Positions 52,510 through 61,285 of a stretch of DNA of 64,000 nucleotides are shown piece by piece. A model generated the notes under the pieces. The model ran no database searches. It saw only the letters and a list, made by a program, of their open reading frames with translations, and had not been told where the DNA came from. The DNA lies in NCBI GenBank assembly GCA_030427725.1, contig JAUICV010000003.1, forward strand, positions 94,304-158,303, in the 5' to 3' direction. The translations under genes and the position numbers were made by a program. The DNA is from Chlamydiia bacterium. Lineage in GTDB: Bacteria; Chlamydiota; Chlamydiia; Chlamydiales; GCA-2402025. Numbering within the stretch: position 1 is the stretch's first letter; every line of letters begins with the position of its first letter.

Positions 52510-53400
52510 CTAGCCTTTCTTAATGGGTGTTTCGGGAGGAAAAGGGGCGCTTTTTTGCCGAACGGTCAAAATTGTTCCAATGATAATAAGAACCATTCCA
52601 ATGGCTCCAAAATAATCTAAAGAAAAATCTCCAAGCCACCAATCAAAGATTGCGCCAAAGACAATGGTGGAATAAAGCATTGACGCTACTTTGAAGGATT
52701 TAGCGTATTGATAAGCTCTCGTCATTGTCATCTGATAAACCGTACCAAAAATACCAATAGCTATTAAGAATCCCCAGCTTTTTAAATCTAAGGTTGTCCA
52801 AGACTTAAATAAGGGGATCGCAGCTATTGGAATAGACAATATAAGATAATAAAATAAAATGGAGTTGGCGCTATTTGTTTTGGTTAGCCTGCGAATACAA
52901 GTAAATGCGATCGCTCCAAACATAGCAGAACCTAGACCAATAACTGCTGCGATATCAAAAACTCTTTTATCAGGTTTTAATATAAGTGCTACTCCTAAAA
53001 AACCAACAATAAGTCCAAACCAGGTGTTTTTTGACCATTTTTTTCTAAACCAAATAAAGACAACAATTGGAATGAAAAGTGGTCTTGTGTAGGTCAAAAG
53101 AAGAGCATCTACAAGAGGTAAGTGTTGCAGTGCATAGACCAAACAATACATAGAACCGATAGAGGCAACAGCTCTTAAGAGGTGCAGCCTAAAGGACTCT
53201 GGTTTGCAGATAGTGGTTTTATTTTTTTCAAATAACATGAAGGGTAGTATTGTAAAAAATCCAACACACTGCCTTCCAAAAACAATCATTTCTTTTGGGA
53301 TTGTTTGCTCAGAAATTTTTATAAGCGTTCCTAAAACCGCATAAAAAAATGCTGCTAGCAACGAAAACAAGACAGCTAACTTAATATTATTAGCGCGCAT
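52510..53400 (-). CDS. EamA/DMT-family transporter
   Basis: 296 residues with ten predicted membrane helices formed by two EamA halves. The first contains FAALGTLIKISEQ-like start (AAFFYAVLGTLIKISEQT) and PLVDALLLTYTRPLFIPIVVF, the second FGAIAFTCIRRL and YAKSFKVASMLYSTIVFGAIFDW. The family includes exporters and importers of amino acids, nucleotide derivatives and S-adenosylmethionine; known rickettsial and chlamydial SAM transporters belong here, but the substrate in this case cannot be assigned. Single gene, convergent with mscS. Confidence 0.85.
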   Translation of the reverse strand: MRANNIKLAVLFSLLAAFFYAVLGTLIKISEQTIPKEMIVFGRQCVGFFTILPFMLFEKNKTTICKPESFRLHLLRAVASIGSMYCLVYALQHLPLVDALLLTYTRPLFIPIVVFIWFRKKWSKNTWFGLIVGFLGVALILKPDKRVFDIAAVIGLGSAMFGAIAFTCIRRLTKTNSANSILFYYLILSIPIAAIPLFKSWTTLDLKSWGFLIAIGIFGTVYQMTMTRAYQYAKSFKVASMLYSTIVFGAIFDWWLGDFSLDYFGAIGMVLIIIGTILTVRQKSAPFPPETPIKKG

Positions 53401-53459
53401 GAAATAGACTTTTTTTTGATACCCTCTAAATTTATTGGTAACAAAAAAAAGATCTCAAA

Positions 53460-54692
53460 TCAATCCAAAAGAGATAATAATTTCTGAAGGTTTAGCTTAT
53501 GGTAAGAGGACAGGTAAGCTGGTTTCTCTGTGCTTTCTGCATGAGCTATATAAGCCGTTAAGGATTTTGGATGAAAAATAGCTGTATGAAGATTTGTTTT
53601 TCTTGAAGCGTTTGGTCTTTTTAAAATATCCATGAGGGCTTTAGCGTCAATTGTGCCATACAATTCTTTTAATCCATCAGTCAAAGCGTCAAAGTGGTAT
53701 GGTCTTGGATAACCTGTTAGTGTTATGACATGTTTAAGTTGCGAGAAAATTAAACCTACACAGTTTTGATTTTGATCTTTTAGCTCAGTGTAGTACTTAT
53801 GTTTTTCTAGCTGGCAATTAGCAAGAAAGAATTTGTCGTTTTGTCCATTAGTTCCATAAAATTCGGGAAGGTCGTTTGGGCATAAAAGAGCATAGGTTTC
53901 TCCTGGATTGATAAAATGAATCTGTGAGCTTGTCGCGTAAACACCTTTGGATTCTTGTGTGTTACCATCTCCCAAAACATAATAATATTCGCCTGTCCGA
54001 TTAGCTTTTTTATAAAATAACTCAGCTTCTTCTAAACTTGCTGAGTTTTCTAAACACAGTTTCATCAAAAAGGACATAGGAATGCCGTTTAGCTGATCAT
54101 AACCAAGACCTCCTATTTCTCCAATTGAGAGCTTGGCTTCATTCATTCCGGTAATGCATCCAATAAATCCTGCATAAGTCACAGATAAATAACCATTGCC
54201 GTCATCTGGCTTTGCTACAATAGTGACTGCAGTATTTTGAAGACCTTTTCCTAGTCGATAATCCAAAACCCTTACATGATACAGACTGTTATCCTTTGTA
54301 GAGTCAAATGAAGCAGTTATGCCACTACAGTGGACCAGCTCCGGGATTAAATTCATCACTAATAAATCCTGATAATTAAATCCAGATCCATCAGACAGAC
54401 CTTGAAGCTCTTCGGTGATTTTTTGAGGGATGTGTGATACGAGCGTATCAAACTTTTCCATGAAATATTTAAAGCGGGGGTGCTTGTTTATATTTAATCG
54501 ATCGACAAAAAGTAGATTCTTCTTAATTTGACTTTTTAACGTCTGTCCGTGTTGAAATCCTCTTTGGTAGGCTGAGCCTTTTAAAAAAAGAACGTTTTCA
54601 TTATTGATCTTTTGTAAACTTCCTGGCTGCGCGCAGTGAGCAAAACCAGCAAAAGAAAGAAACGGAACGATTGCAAGAACAATTTTTAACAT
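53460..54692 (-). CDS. Secreted C45-type (isopenicillin N acyltransferase-like) Ntn-hydrolase
   Basis: 410 residues from ATG 54692, giving a signal peptide MLKIVLAIVPFLSFAGFAHC-A; an upstream ATG at 54725 adds eleven residues and has no better start signal. GSAYQRGFQHGQTLK near 35-50 and LVHCSGITASFDST near 120 fit the family, where the Cys of HCSG would become the N-terminal nucleophile after self-cleavage. GFIGCITGMNEAKLSIGEIGGLG is also typical. Members transfer or hydrolyse acyl groups on amino acids, amines or penicillins. Acting outside the cytoplasm is predicted. Similar to secreted phospholipase-B-like or acid-ceramidase-like family members in fold only. Confidence 0.75.
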   Translation of the reverse strand: MLKIVLAIVPFLSFAGFAHCAQPGSLQKINNENVLFLKGSAYQRGFQHGQTLKSQIKKNLLFVDRLNINKHPRFKYFMEKFDTLVSHIPQKITEELQGLSDGSGFNYQDLLVMNLIPELVHCSGITASFDSTKDNSLYHVRVLDYRLGKGLQNTAVTIVAKPDDGNGYLSVTYAGFIGCITGMNEAKLSIGEIGGLGYDQLNGIPMSFLMKLCLENSASLEEAELFYKKANRTGEYYYVLGDGNTQESKGVYATSSQIHFINPGETYALLCPNDLPEFYGTNGQNDKFFLANCQLEKHKYYTELKDQNQNCVGLIFSQLKHVITLTGYPRPYHFDALTDGLKELYGTIDAKALMDILKRPNASRKTNLHTAIFHPKSLTAYIAHAESTEKPAYLSSYHKLNLQKLLSLLD

Positions 54693-54760
54693 GACTGACG
54701 CGCCTTTTACACTAAAAGAGCTCATTATCTAGCAGTTCAGAAATCATTTCAAAGATAAAT

Positions 54761-56404
54761 TCAAGATGCTTTTTTTAGGCCTTCTTTACGCTGTTTGTCG
54801 GTTTTCTCAAAGCTTTCACGTAAATCTCCCAAGTTAGCCATAAGCTCACCAAAATCACTTTTCTTGAGAGCTAACACATCAACTGGCTCTAAACAAACTA
54901 TTGTGGCTGAGCGTGTGTTTTTATTTAAGAGAGCCATTTCCCCAAAATATTCTCCAGAGCCAAGTGTTGCAATTTCTTCAGTGTGACCATCTTTTGTAGT
55001 TTGAACACTAACCCTCCCTGAAACGATGATGTAAAGAAAATCTCCGATGTCACCTTCATGAAAAATGATTTCGTCTTTTTCAAAGTGTAGTTTAGCAATT
55101 CCTTGAGTTGGAGACATTTTAAGTTGGACAGCTTCTATCGGTATAACCATATCTAATAACCAAGACATAGCCACTTTAATCTTACGGTCAATTCCTGGAA
55201 GTTTCATCCAGTAGATACCTCTCCAACAAAGCCAGGCAAAAAATCCAGAAATTCGAATCTTACCGAAAAATTCTGCGACAGCGCTTTTATGGCCCAAAGC
55301 TCCAAGCATTCCAAGAGCTTTAAATTCGAATTTTTTCTTGGATCCTCCTAAAACTTTGGCGGCTAAATTATGTGCCAAGACTTTGGCTTCTCGTATTGCA
55401 AATTGAGCTGTTGGTGGGCACCTTCCTTTCCCATCGGGCGTTGGAATGGATGCACAATCACCTAAAGACCAAATATTTTCCCTTCCTTGAACTTGCATGT
55501 AGTAATCTGTAACTAACTTTGACTTTTCTTTATCTAAAGGTAGTGACTCTACAATAGGGTTTGGAGATGATGGAACCGTTGAGATCACAGTGCGGCAAGA
55601 AATTCTTTCTTTTTCGTTAATAATAGCTTCGTAGGGCGTCGCTGTTGTTAAGCGCTGACCAAAACGGAGCTCTAATCCTCTTTTTTTGAGGAGTTCACCT
55701 GCATAATTTGATAAACTTTCAGGGAGCTCTCTGTCCATTAGCCGTTCTTTACTATGGACTAAGATAACCCGAATAAGTTTTGGATCTATCTCTGGATAAT
55801 TTTTAGCGAGCTTTTTAGCAAAATCATTCACTTCAGCGGCTACTTCTGTTCCAGAAAAACCACCTCCACCAATACAAAACGTAAGAAGAGATTTTTTTAG
55901 CTCTACGTCACTCTCAGAGGCTGCGCATTCAATCATGTCTATTACTCGATTTCTAATCACAATCGAGTCGGCGAGGTTTTTAAAGGGAAGAGCATGCTCT
56001 TGCAAACCAGAAATCCCTCTGAAATCGGTAACATTTCCAAGAGCAACAACGAGGTGATCATACTCGATCACTTTTGGGGTATGAGAATATTTTGGCATTA
56101 ATGTGACGGTTTGCTTTTCCACATCAACACTTTCAATATCTCTAACATAAAGCCTAGTTCTTGGTAAAAGCTTACGAATAGAGCTAACAGTGTCTATTAG
56201 GCCAACACCACCACCAACAACTTCCGCCAGCATTGGCTGGTAAACAAAATAATTCTCTTTATTGACTAAGATGATTTCAACATTTTTATAGCGCTTAAAT
56301 TTTTTCTCTAAATACATCGCACTATAAACGCCTCCAAACCCACCACCTAGAACAACTATGCGAAGCGTTTCATTAGGAGAAAAATTAGTGGATGGATAAG
56401 ACAT
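54761..56404 (-). CDS. Type II NADH dehydrogenase fused to a cyclic-nucleotide-binding domain
   Basis: 547 residues. FAD-binding VVLGGGFGGVYSAMYL near 13-28, NYFVYQPMLAEVVGG near 52-66, NAD-binding FCIGGGGFSGTEVAAE near 173-188 and IWSLGDCASIPTPDGKGRCPPTAQFAIREAKVLA near 318-350 are those of NDH-2, which oxidises NADH and reduces quinone at the inner membrane without pumping protons. Residues about 430-530 form a CNB domain with HFEKDEIIFHEGDIGDFLYIIVSGRVSV and GEYFGEMALLNKNTRSATI; the latter keeps the Gly-Glu and Arg of the phosphate-binding cassette, so a nucleotide could bind. The fusion hints at direct control of respiration. AGAGG six bases upstream supports the start. Confidence 0.88.
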   Translation of the reverse strand: MSYPSTNFSPNETLRIVVLGGGFGGVYSAMYLEKKFKRYKNVEIILVNKENYFVYQPMLAEVVGGGVGLIDTVSSIRKLLPRTRLYVRDIESVDVEKQTVTLMPKYSHTPKVIEYDHLVVALGNVTDFRGISGLQEHALPFKNLADSIVIRNRVIDMIECAASESDVELKKSLLTFCIGGGGFSGTEVAAEVNDFAKKLAKNYPEIDPKLIRVILVHSKERLMDRELPESLSNYAGELLKKRGLELRFGQRLTTATPYEAIINEKERISCRTVISTVPSSPNPIVESLPLDKEKSKLVTDYYMQVQGRENIWSLGDCASIPTPDGKGRCPPTAQFAIREAKVLAHNLAAKVLGGSKKKFEFKALGMLGALGHKSAVAEFFGKIRISGFFAWLCWRGIYWMKLPGIDRKIKVAMSWLLDMVIPIEAVQLKMSPTQGIAKLHFEKDEIIFHEGDIGDFLYIIVSGRVSVQTTKDGHTEEIATLGSGEYFGEMALLNKNTRSATIVCLEPVDVLALKKSDFGELMANLGDLRESFEKTDKQRKEGLKKAS

Positions 56405-56474
56405 AGGAAACCTCTTATTAATTTTATTATAGTAAAATTTAATATTAATTAAATTAAAAACAGGTCGTTTGTTT

Positions 56475-57362
56475 TTATTTTATTTTAATCTGGTTTAGTT
56501 TTAGTTGTAAGTTGCTGAACGTAAGTCGTGGGGATCTTGGGTTAGATGCACTGAGAGGTTCTATACACACAAACTCTTCTTTATCTGGGTGATAAAGTTG
56601 CCAAGACGTTTCGTCTTCGTTAGAAGATGTATACTCTATATGGAATATTCTCGTTTCTGAGCGGACTTGAATTTTGTGATAGGGGTGTGTGTCATGAAGT
56701 TTTGGCTCAAAACCTAAATCAAGCTCTTGATTTATAGGAATTTGTAATTTAGCACTCTCTTCTTGATACCAGTTGCTCGGGATGTTTTCTAAGTTAGAAT
56801 TTTTTCTCATTTTATTTTGTGTGAAAGCTTCTACGGTAGCATTTGGATCTAGCTCATAGTAATAGTGAAAGCCGATTACCGAGGGTTTTTCGCTGCGAAT
56901 GCTATAGTTAATCAGCAGTCCATCATGAACTAGCATTGCATGGAAATGCATCTCAAAATCTTGTCCTTCAAAATCTTTAATTAGAGTGTTTTGATATCTA
57001 TCTGTTCCTAAAAGCCAAGCCTCTATTTGTGTTGATGAAGCGCTGTATTTCCAAGGAACATATCTAGCAATTCCATGGGAAAAAGGCTCCTTTTGATTTT
57101 TTTCTTTGGCTTTCAGTATGTGGGGAAACACGCTCTCATCAAATCCTAGGTGGATATCCTCATCTTTTCTATGATGAAAATGTGGACCAATTAAAGCTCC
57201 AAGCCCAGCGGACCTTTCAGTAAATAAAGGTTTTGTCTTTTGGCAGACCATCTCGATTCCATCTTTTTTAAAGCTTAGTAAATTCATACCAATGCTTGGG
57301 CAAAAACTAGCTTCTAATCTCTCACCAGATTCGCTTAGGTTAGTCAGTTTTACGATGTCCAT
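56475..57362 (-). CDS. Aldose 1-epimerase (galactose mutarotase) family protein
   Basis: 295 residues. GALIGPHFHHRKD near 55-67, the PFSHGIARYVPWKY block near 92-105 (His of HG.AR), FHYYYELDP near 165 and the final FVCIEPLSASNPRSPRLTF (catalytic Glu) near 262-280 fit the galactose mutarotase-like superfamily. The enzyme interconverts alpha and beta anomers of a hexose, or of a hexose phosphate as in YeaD; the exact sugar is unknown. AAGGAG nine bases before ATG 57362 is the ribosome-binding site. It is a plausible partner for glucose release by trehalase, but this link is speculative. Confidence 0.8.
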   Translation of the reverse strand: MDIVKLTNLSESGERLEASFCPSIGMNLLSFKKDGIEMVCQKTKPLFTERSAGLGALIGPHFHHRKDEDIHLGFDESVFPHILKAKEKNQKEPFSHGIARYVPWKYSASSTQIEAWLLGTDRYQNTLIKDFEGQDFEMHFHAMLVHDGLLINYSIRSEKPSVIGFHYYYELDPNATVEAFTQNKMRKNSNLENIPSNWYQEESAKLQIPINQELDLGFEPKLHDTHPYHKIQVRSETRIFHIEYTSSNEDETSWQLYHPDKEEFVCIEPLSASNPRSPRLTFSNLQLKLNQIKIK

Positions 57363-57567
57363 AAAGAAAATCTCCTTGAACCTTTCTCATAAAAGATTGC
57401 TAGATTCTTGTATACAGACTGCCAGAAAGAGCGGGTAAACAATTTTCTTTTGATTAAAATTGTGTTAACAGATTATAAAGATGCCAAGTAGTTTTTAAGC
57501 GGTAACGTTTAATGCTACCTTCTCCATCTACGATAGGAATGGATCATCAAATGGTGGTCCTCTCCTA

Positions 57568-58632
57568 TTATGAATCTAGCTTTAGATAATGTCCTTTATT
57601 CATCAGTTTTTTTATTCGAGCGTATTCTCTTGAGTACTCCGCATCTAGAGATGTTAATCTCATAAATTGGTTGTCGAGTTTTACAAGTGGATTGATCCCT
57701 CTAAATTTTGGCCTTATATGAAGGGAGTAAAAGTTTCTATGCCCAAGTTTTGCATGATTTGAATAATTACGAGCTTTTTCAAAGAAGGTTAAAATCTCTT
57801 TGTCTTCTCCTTTAAGAACTTTTTCTAGAACAGCTTCATCAGATCCAAAATGAATGTCATCAATTTCAATGAGTTTTTTCTTTAGCGCTAGTTTAAAGGC
57901 CTTAGCTGAAATATGACAAACAGCTAGATTTTCAAAAGATCCCCAAAAGGTTTCTGTGAAATACAATGATAGCATTCCAAATTTTTTTGCTATACTTGGT
58001 GTTTTAAAAAACCAAACTCCATTTTCAAAAGATAAATCGTTTAAAATCTTTTCAACATCTTCTTTAGAGATTTTTTTAAATAAATATCCGGTGTGAAGGT
58101 TGTACTGTAGTCTGTCGGCACAAAGATCTGGAAGTGGTTGTTCTAAAGCTTTGAATTCACCGCTTTTGTGTAACAGATCTTCGATTGTGAATTGGTGATT
58201 TTCTAAAACTTTTGAAATATCAGATTTTTTTAAAAACCAGTCATGAATTTTATCTTGATAAGAGTCGATTAAAACAGTCTCATCGTGGTCGAAAATCAAA
58301 TCTCCAAGGTGCGAAAATGCTGTGTGCGATGCATCATGAAGCAAGCCTGCTGCTTGCTCTTTTAAACTGGCTCCAAATCGTTTTAGAAGATAATAAACCC
58401 CTACAGAGTGATCGTAGCGAGTGAATTTTGGTGTCATATTAAAATAGTAGGAGATACCTGATTGATCGATTTTTTTAATTCTTTGCATTGTCTTTGAGTT
58501 GATCAAATCAATGATAAGCTTGTCTGGATTAGGATCTATACCAAAAAAGGTGTCTAGAGGAGTCTGTTTTTGATCGCAAAAAACAGAAAGGATTTGAGTA
58601 AACAAACAAAAGCTTACGAAAAAAGTTTTCAT
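57568..58632 (-). CDS. Secreted HD-domain phosphohydrolase, SAMHD1/dGTPase-like
   Basis: 354 residues with an N-terminal signal peptide (MKTFFVSFCLFTQILSVFC). The HD metal site is complete: TRYDHSVGVYYLL near 72-84 (His), GLLHDASHTAFSHLGD near 97-112 (His-Asp and second His), and LPDLCADRLQYNL near 168-180 (distal Asp). The arrangement is that of SAMHD1-like HD hydrolases that cleave dNTPs or other nucleotides. The signal peptide is unusual, since dNTPases are cytoplasmic; the substrate may be an external or host nucleotide. GGGAC/GGAAC upstream of ATG 58632 serves as ribosome-binding site. Confidence 0.78.
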   Translation of the reverse strand: MKTFFVSFCLFTQILSVFCDQKQTPLDTFFGIDPNPDKLIIDLINSKTMQRIKKIDQSGISYYFNMTPKFTRYDHSVGVYYLLKRFGASLKEQAAGLLHDASHTAFSHLGDLIFDHDETVLIDSYQDKIHDWFLKKSDISKVLENHQFTIEDLLHKSGEFKALEQPLPDLCADRLQYNLHTGYLFKKISKEDVEKILNDLSFENGVWFFKTPSIAKKFGMLSLYFTETFWGSFENLAVCHISAKAFKLALKKKLIEIDDIHFGSDEAVLEKVLKGEDKEILTFFEKARNYSNHAKLGHRNFYSLHIRPKFRGINPLVKLDNQFMRLTSLDAEYSREYARIKKLMNKGHYLKLDS

Positions 58633-58669
58633 GTTCCAGTCCCTAGTCTAGTTGATAAAAGACGATCAA

Positions 58670-58702
58670 TATAAATATTTCTAAACCTTTGTCAAAGATT
58701 TT
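58670..58702. repeat. 33-bp direct repeat, copy 1 (distal boundary of the dus islet)
   Basis: This 33-bp stretch, from TATAAATATTT to CAAAGATTTT, is identical to 60282-60314. The two copies lie 1612 bp apart and enclose the AlbA_2 gene. The second copy includes the last codons and the stop of dus. This is the arrangement of attL/attR after insertion. Confidence 0.8.
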
Positions 58703-58746
58703 CCGAAGCAAGAATCTTTTTGTACAATCTGACTAAGAACCTGATG
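58681..58746 (-). pseudogene. Detached dus 3' end remnant
   Basis: Read on the minus strand with the stop at 58681-58683, this stretch encodes HQVLSQIVQKDSCFGKSLTKV, which can be aligned to the present dus C-terminus (HEMKLSILNIMKNSHFEKSLTKV): the last six residues are identical and the preceding ones similar. It lies on the far side of the AlbA_2 gene from dus. It is best explained as the original end of dus displaced by an insertion that brought its own 3' end. Confidence 0.55.
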
Positions 58747-58778
58747 GATTGTGTTTATAAGAATGTTGTTGTTAAATC

Positions 58779-60185
58779 TTAGTCTATTATCAGTTTCCAT
58801 TGAGTAGCAGGACCTCGACCAATTGTTTTAATAACGCCTTTCTTTTTCATTTCTAATAAATCATTTCTGAGAGTTCTTTCTGGAATTGGATAGGAAAATT
58901 GTTCGTTAATTTCTTTTGCTGATAACGCAGATTCCTTCTGAAGAAACTTTTTTATAGCCATTTGTCTAGGAGGTAATTCTGTTTCAACCGAAGTTTGTGA
59001 TCCTGGTGTTTTGTCTTGCGTTCCAATGTGTGGTTTTAAACTTACTCGAACAGAAGCTCCCATTTCATTCCAACTAGGTGTAGGATAATTGTCTTCTGAA
59101 CAAACCTTTCTAATCCGTCTATATCCTGTCCCCCATTCTTCAATTATATTTAGTTCTCGAAATACTCTAGCAATGACTTTATTTCTAACGTGGCTCACGC
59201 CTGAAAAAAAATCTCCAAGAGTAAATCCAAAAGGAAGCATTCCAGGACTTTCAATTTCTAGGCGATCAGAAAAGATTGCAATTTTAGTATTCATTCCAAG
59301 AATGGAATAGTCAGCGTGAACTAAAGCGTTTGCTAAGATTTCTCGGATAATAACAGGGGCATATTCTGGAATATTTTCCCTTTTAATATTTTCGATTGAT
59401 GCAGCCAATCGGGTGTTTCTTTGAATAAACTTGGAGATGTTACCAATAGCCTCTAGAATGGTTCCTTGGAAGTCATATTGATCTATAAAGTCCACTTTTT
59501 TTTCTCCTTGGAATCTAGCGCATCTAATTTCAGTATTTGGAAAATATTGTTTTCTGTATTTATCCTGTCCGAAAAGAATTAGTCCTCCATTTGAACATAC
59601 TAAACGATTATTATAAGGGACCAAAATATGCAGTCTTTCTAGAACAGATGAGTCAACGTTATTTTTGCCCACTTTAGAAAAGGCCTTTGAAATTCTTTGG
59701 TAATCTAATCCTGAAGCATCAACTTCTGGGCAGGGTAATTGATCAAATGATACTTTCATTATAGAGCGTTTTAACTCTTCTAAAAGTTCTCCGGTAGCCG
59801 CTCTATTTGTTGAGCCTAGGCGGACATAAATCCCTTTTTCATTTCCTTCGGAATTAAGATAAAAAGGCCCCCTCCAGTGAGGTACTCTTACTACAAGAAG
59901 AGAAAGTCCTTGAACAGATGTAATTTCAATTTCTGGCATAAGTGCTGGAGAAATGGAGTCAGAAATCGAATTTGCTAATTTTTCTTCTGAGGCTAAAATA
60001 TCTTCTACTCCCAATAGTTTTTTATCATCCCCAATACCAATAATTAGTATCCCACCAGCTGTATTGGCAAAGGCTATAAGAGTTTTCAAAATTGGTTTCA
60101 AAGAGCTTAAATTTGCTTTAAACTCAAGGGTTCTGCTTTCTGGAAACGTTAATAACGTTTCTATGTCTAAATTTTTGATTTCCAT
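58779..60185 (-). CDS. AlbA_2 (Schlafen-like)/HATPase_c_4/winged-helix protein
   Basis: 468 residues. The N-terminal AlbA_2 domain (about 10-125) shows ESRTLEFKANLS, AFANTAGGILIIGIGDD and GIYVRLGSTNRAA. The middle is the HATPase_c_4 domain (REILANALVHADYSILG near 275 and ESPGMLPFGFT near 310, the N-box and G-box areas of a GHKL fold). The C-terminus (about 405-468) is a winged helix. Such proteins are annotated as RecG-related or transcriptional regulators and occur in mobile and defence islands; true helicase motifs are absent. Four 10-bp repeats stand 26 bp upstream, consistent with autoregulation. Confidence 0.82.
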   Translation of the reverse strand: MEIKNLDIETLLTFPESRTLEFKANLSSLKPILKTLIAFANTAGGILIIGIGDDKKLLGVEDILASEEKLANSISDSISPALMPEIEITSVQGLSLLVVRVPHWRGPFYLNSEGNEKGIYVRLGSTNRAATGELLEELKRSIMKVSFDQLPCPEVDASGLDYQRISKAFSKVGKNNVDSSVLERLHILVPYNNRLVCSNGGLILFGQDKYRKQYFPNTEIRCARFQGEKKVDFIDQYDFQGTILEAIGNISKFIQRNTRLAASIENIKRENIPEYAPVIIREILANALVHADYSILGMNTKIAIFSDRLEIESPGMLPFGFTLGDFFSGVSHVRNKVIARVFRELNIIEEWGTGYRRIRKVCSEDNYPTPSWNEMGASVRVSLKPHIGTQDKTPGSQTSVETELPPRQMAIKKFLQKESALSAKEINEQFSYPIPERTLRNDLLEMKKKGVIKTIGRGPATQWKLIID

Positions 60186-60210
60186 GTGGTTACTCGCTTT
60201 TAAGACTGTG

Positions 60211-60250
60211 TTTTGCCAGATATTGCCAGATATTGCCAGATATTGCCAGA
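60211..60250. repeat. Four tandem 10-bp repeats upstream of the AlbA_2 gene
   Basis: The unit TATTGCCAGA occurs three times exactly (60221-60250) and once as TTTTGCCAGA (60211-60220). The period equals one helical turn, so four sites lie on one DNA face, 26 bp before the AlbA_2 start. It resembles an operator array or iterons; slippage repeats are the alternative. Confidence 0.75.
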
Positions 60251-60281
60251 TATTTTTAATTTGATTTTGAAAGACCTTTGC

Positions 60282-60314
60282 TATAAATATTTCTAAACCT
60301 TTGTCAAAGATTTT
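60282..60314. repeat. 33-bp direct repeat, copy 2 (in the dus 3' end)
   Basis: Identical to 58670-58702. It starts 11 bp beyond the dus stop (60293-60295) and runs into its last codons. Confidence 0.8.
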
Positions 60315-61285
60315 TCAAAGTGAGAGTTTTTCATTATATTGAGAATTGAGAGTTTCATCTCATGAGTAGATGTAAATTGAGATCGTAAAAACGTCCTTTT
60401 TTGTTCTTTTAAAAAAGGCGTTCTTTCAAAAAGAAAAGATCCAAGTTGCTTTAAATGGTTTAGATTGTTTTTCAGCCGAGCCTTGTCAGATAAAGATTGA
60501 ATAAACGTTTCAAGAAAGAGTTTAAAGCTTTCGTAAGTTTCTTCTTGATTTGGTGTTTGAAAATAGCTTTTGATTTCAGAAAAAATCCAAGGATTTTGAA
60601 CAGCTCCTCTACCAATCATTAAGGCATCACAATGTGTTTGTTTTAACATTTCCAAGGCATCAGATAAGGTTACGATATCCCCGTTTCCAACAACTGGAAT
60701 TGATAAAAGATCTTTTGCAAAAGCTATTAGATTCCAATGAGCTGGTGGTTTGTAACCTTCAATTTTTGTTCTTGGATGTAAAGTTATAAAATCAGCACCA
60801 GCTTCTTGAGCTGCTAGCAAATTTTCCTTCAAAAGAGAAGTGTCTTCAAAGCCTGATCTTAGCTTAACTGATACAGGAATGGATACGGATTGCTTCATAG
60901 CCTTTGTTACATCAAAAAGAAGGTTTGGTGTTTTCAAAAGAGATGATCCAGCACCTCTTCCCGTTACTGTATTTGATGGGCATCCACAGTTTAAATCAAC
61001 TCTCGGAGCTCCCTTTTGCTCTAGCAGAAAACAAGCTTTAGCCATGGTCTCTGGATTAGAGCCCATAAGTTGTGCTGCTATTGGAGTGTTGCCCAGCTCA
61101 TGAGGATCATATCTTTTGATTAAACTCTCAGGATGTGCGTTGATAGGCATTCTAATGAACTCTGTACAAGCTTCATCAAAACCTCCAATAGTTTGAATAG
61201 CTTGCCTAAAGGGATAGCTTCCTAACCCCTCCATAGGAGCTAAATAAAGCCTTGGGACATTTGTTTTTTTTGTAAAATCATCCAT
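60293..61285 (-). CDS. dus: tRNA-dihydrouridine synthase (DusC/DusB-like)
   Basis: 330 residues from ATG 61285, which overlaps the MATE stop by 8 nt; a longer frame to 61369 would run inside the MATE gene and is unlikely. YLAPMEGLGSYPFRQA at the start (FMN phosphate side), QLMGSNPETM, the catalytic Cys in DLNCGCPSNTV near 98-108, VSVKLRSGFED near 141-151, TLHPRTKIEGY and GNGDIVTLSDA near 190 and 205 are Dus motifs. It reduces uridines in tRNA loops with FMN/NADPH; AAQLMGSNPE and the length favour the DusC-type branch. Its 3' end carries the 33-bp repeat that marks an insertion; the last residues were probably supplied by the islet. Confidence 0.85.
   Translation of the reverse strand: MDDFTKKTNVPRLYLAPMEGLGSYPFRQAIQTIGGFDEACTEFIRMPINAHPESLIKRYDPHELGNTPIAAQLMGSNPETMAKACFLLEQKGAPRVDLNCGCPSNTVTGRGAGSSLLKTPNLLFDVTKAMKQSVSIPVSVKLRSGFEDTSLLKENLLAAQEAGADFITLHPRTKIEGYKPPAHWNLIAFAKDLLSIPVVGNGDIVTLSDALEMLKQTHCDALMIGRGAVQNPWIFSEIKSYFQTPNQEETYESFKLFLETFIQSLSDKARLKNNLNHLKQLGSFLFERTPFLKEQKRTFLRSQFTSTHEMKLSILNIMKNSHFEKSLTKV

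Noticed and set aside
57363..57567. 205-bp gap upstream of the mutarotase gene, scanned for small genes or RNAs
   Set aside because: Contains only short wobble-paired stems and no open frame with a ribosome-binding site.
60211..60250. CRISPR-like array
   Set aside because: The units are 10 bp and contiguous with no spacers, and no cas genes are near.
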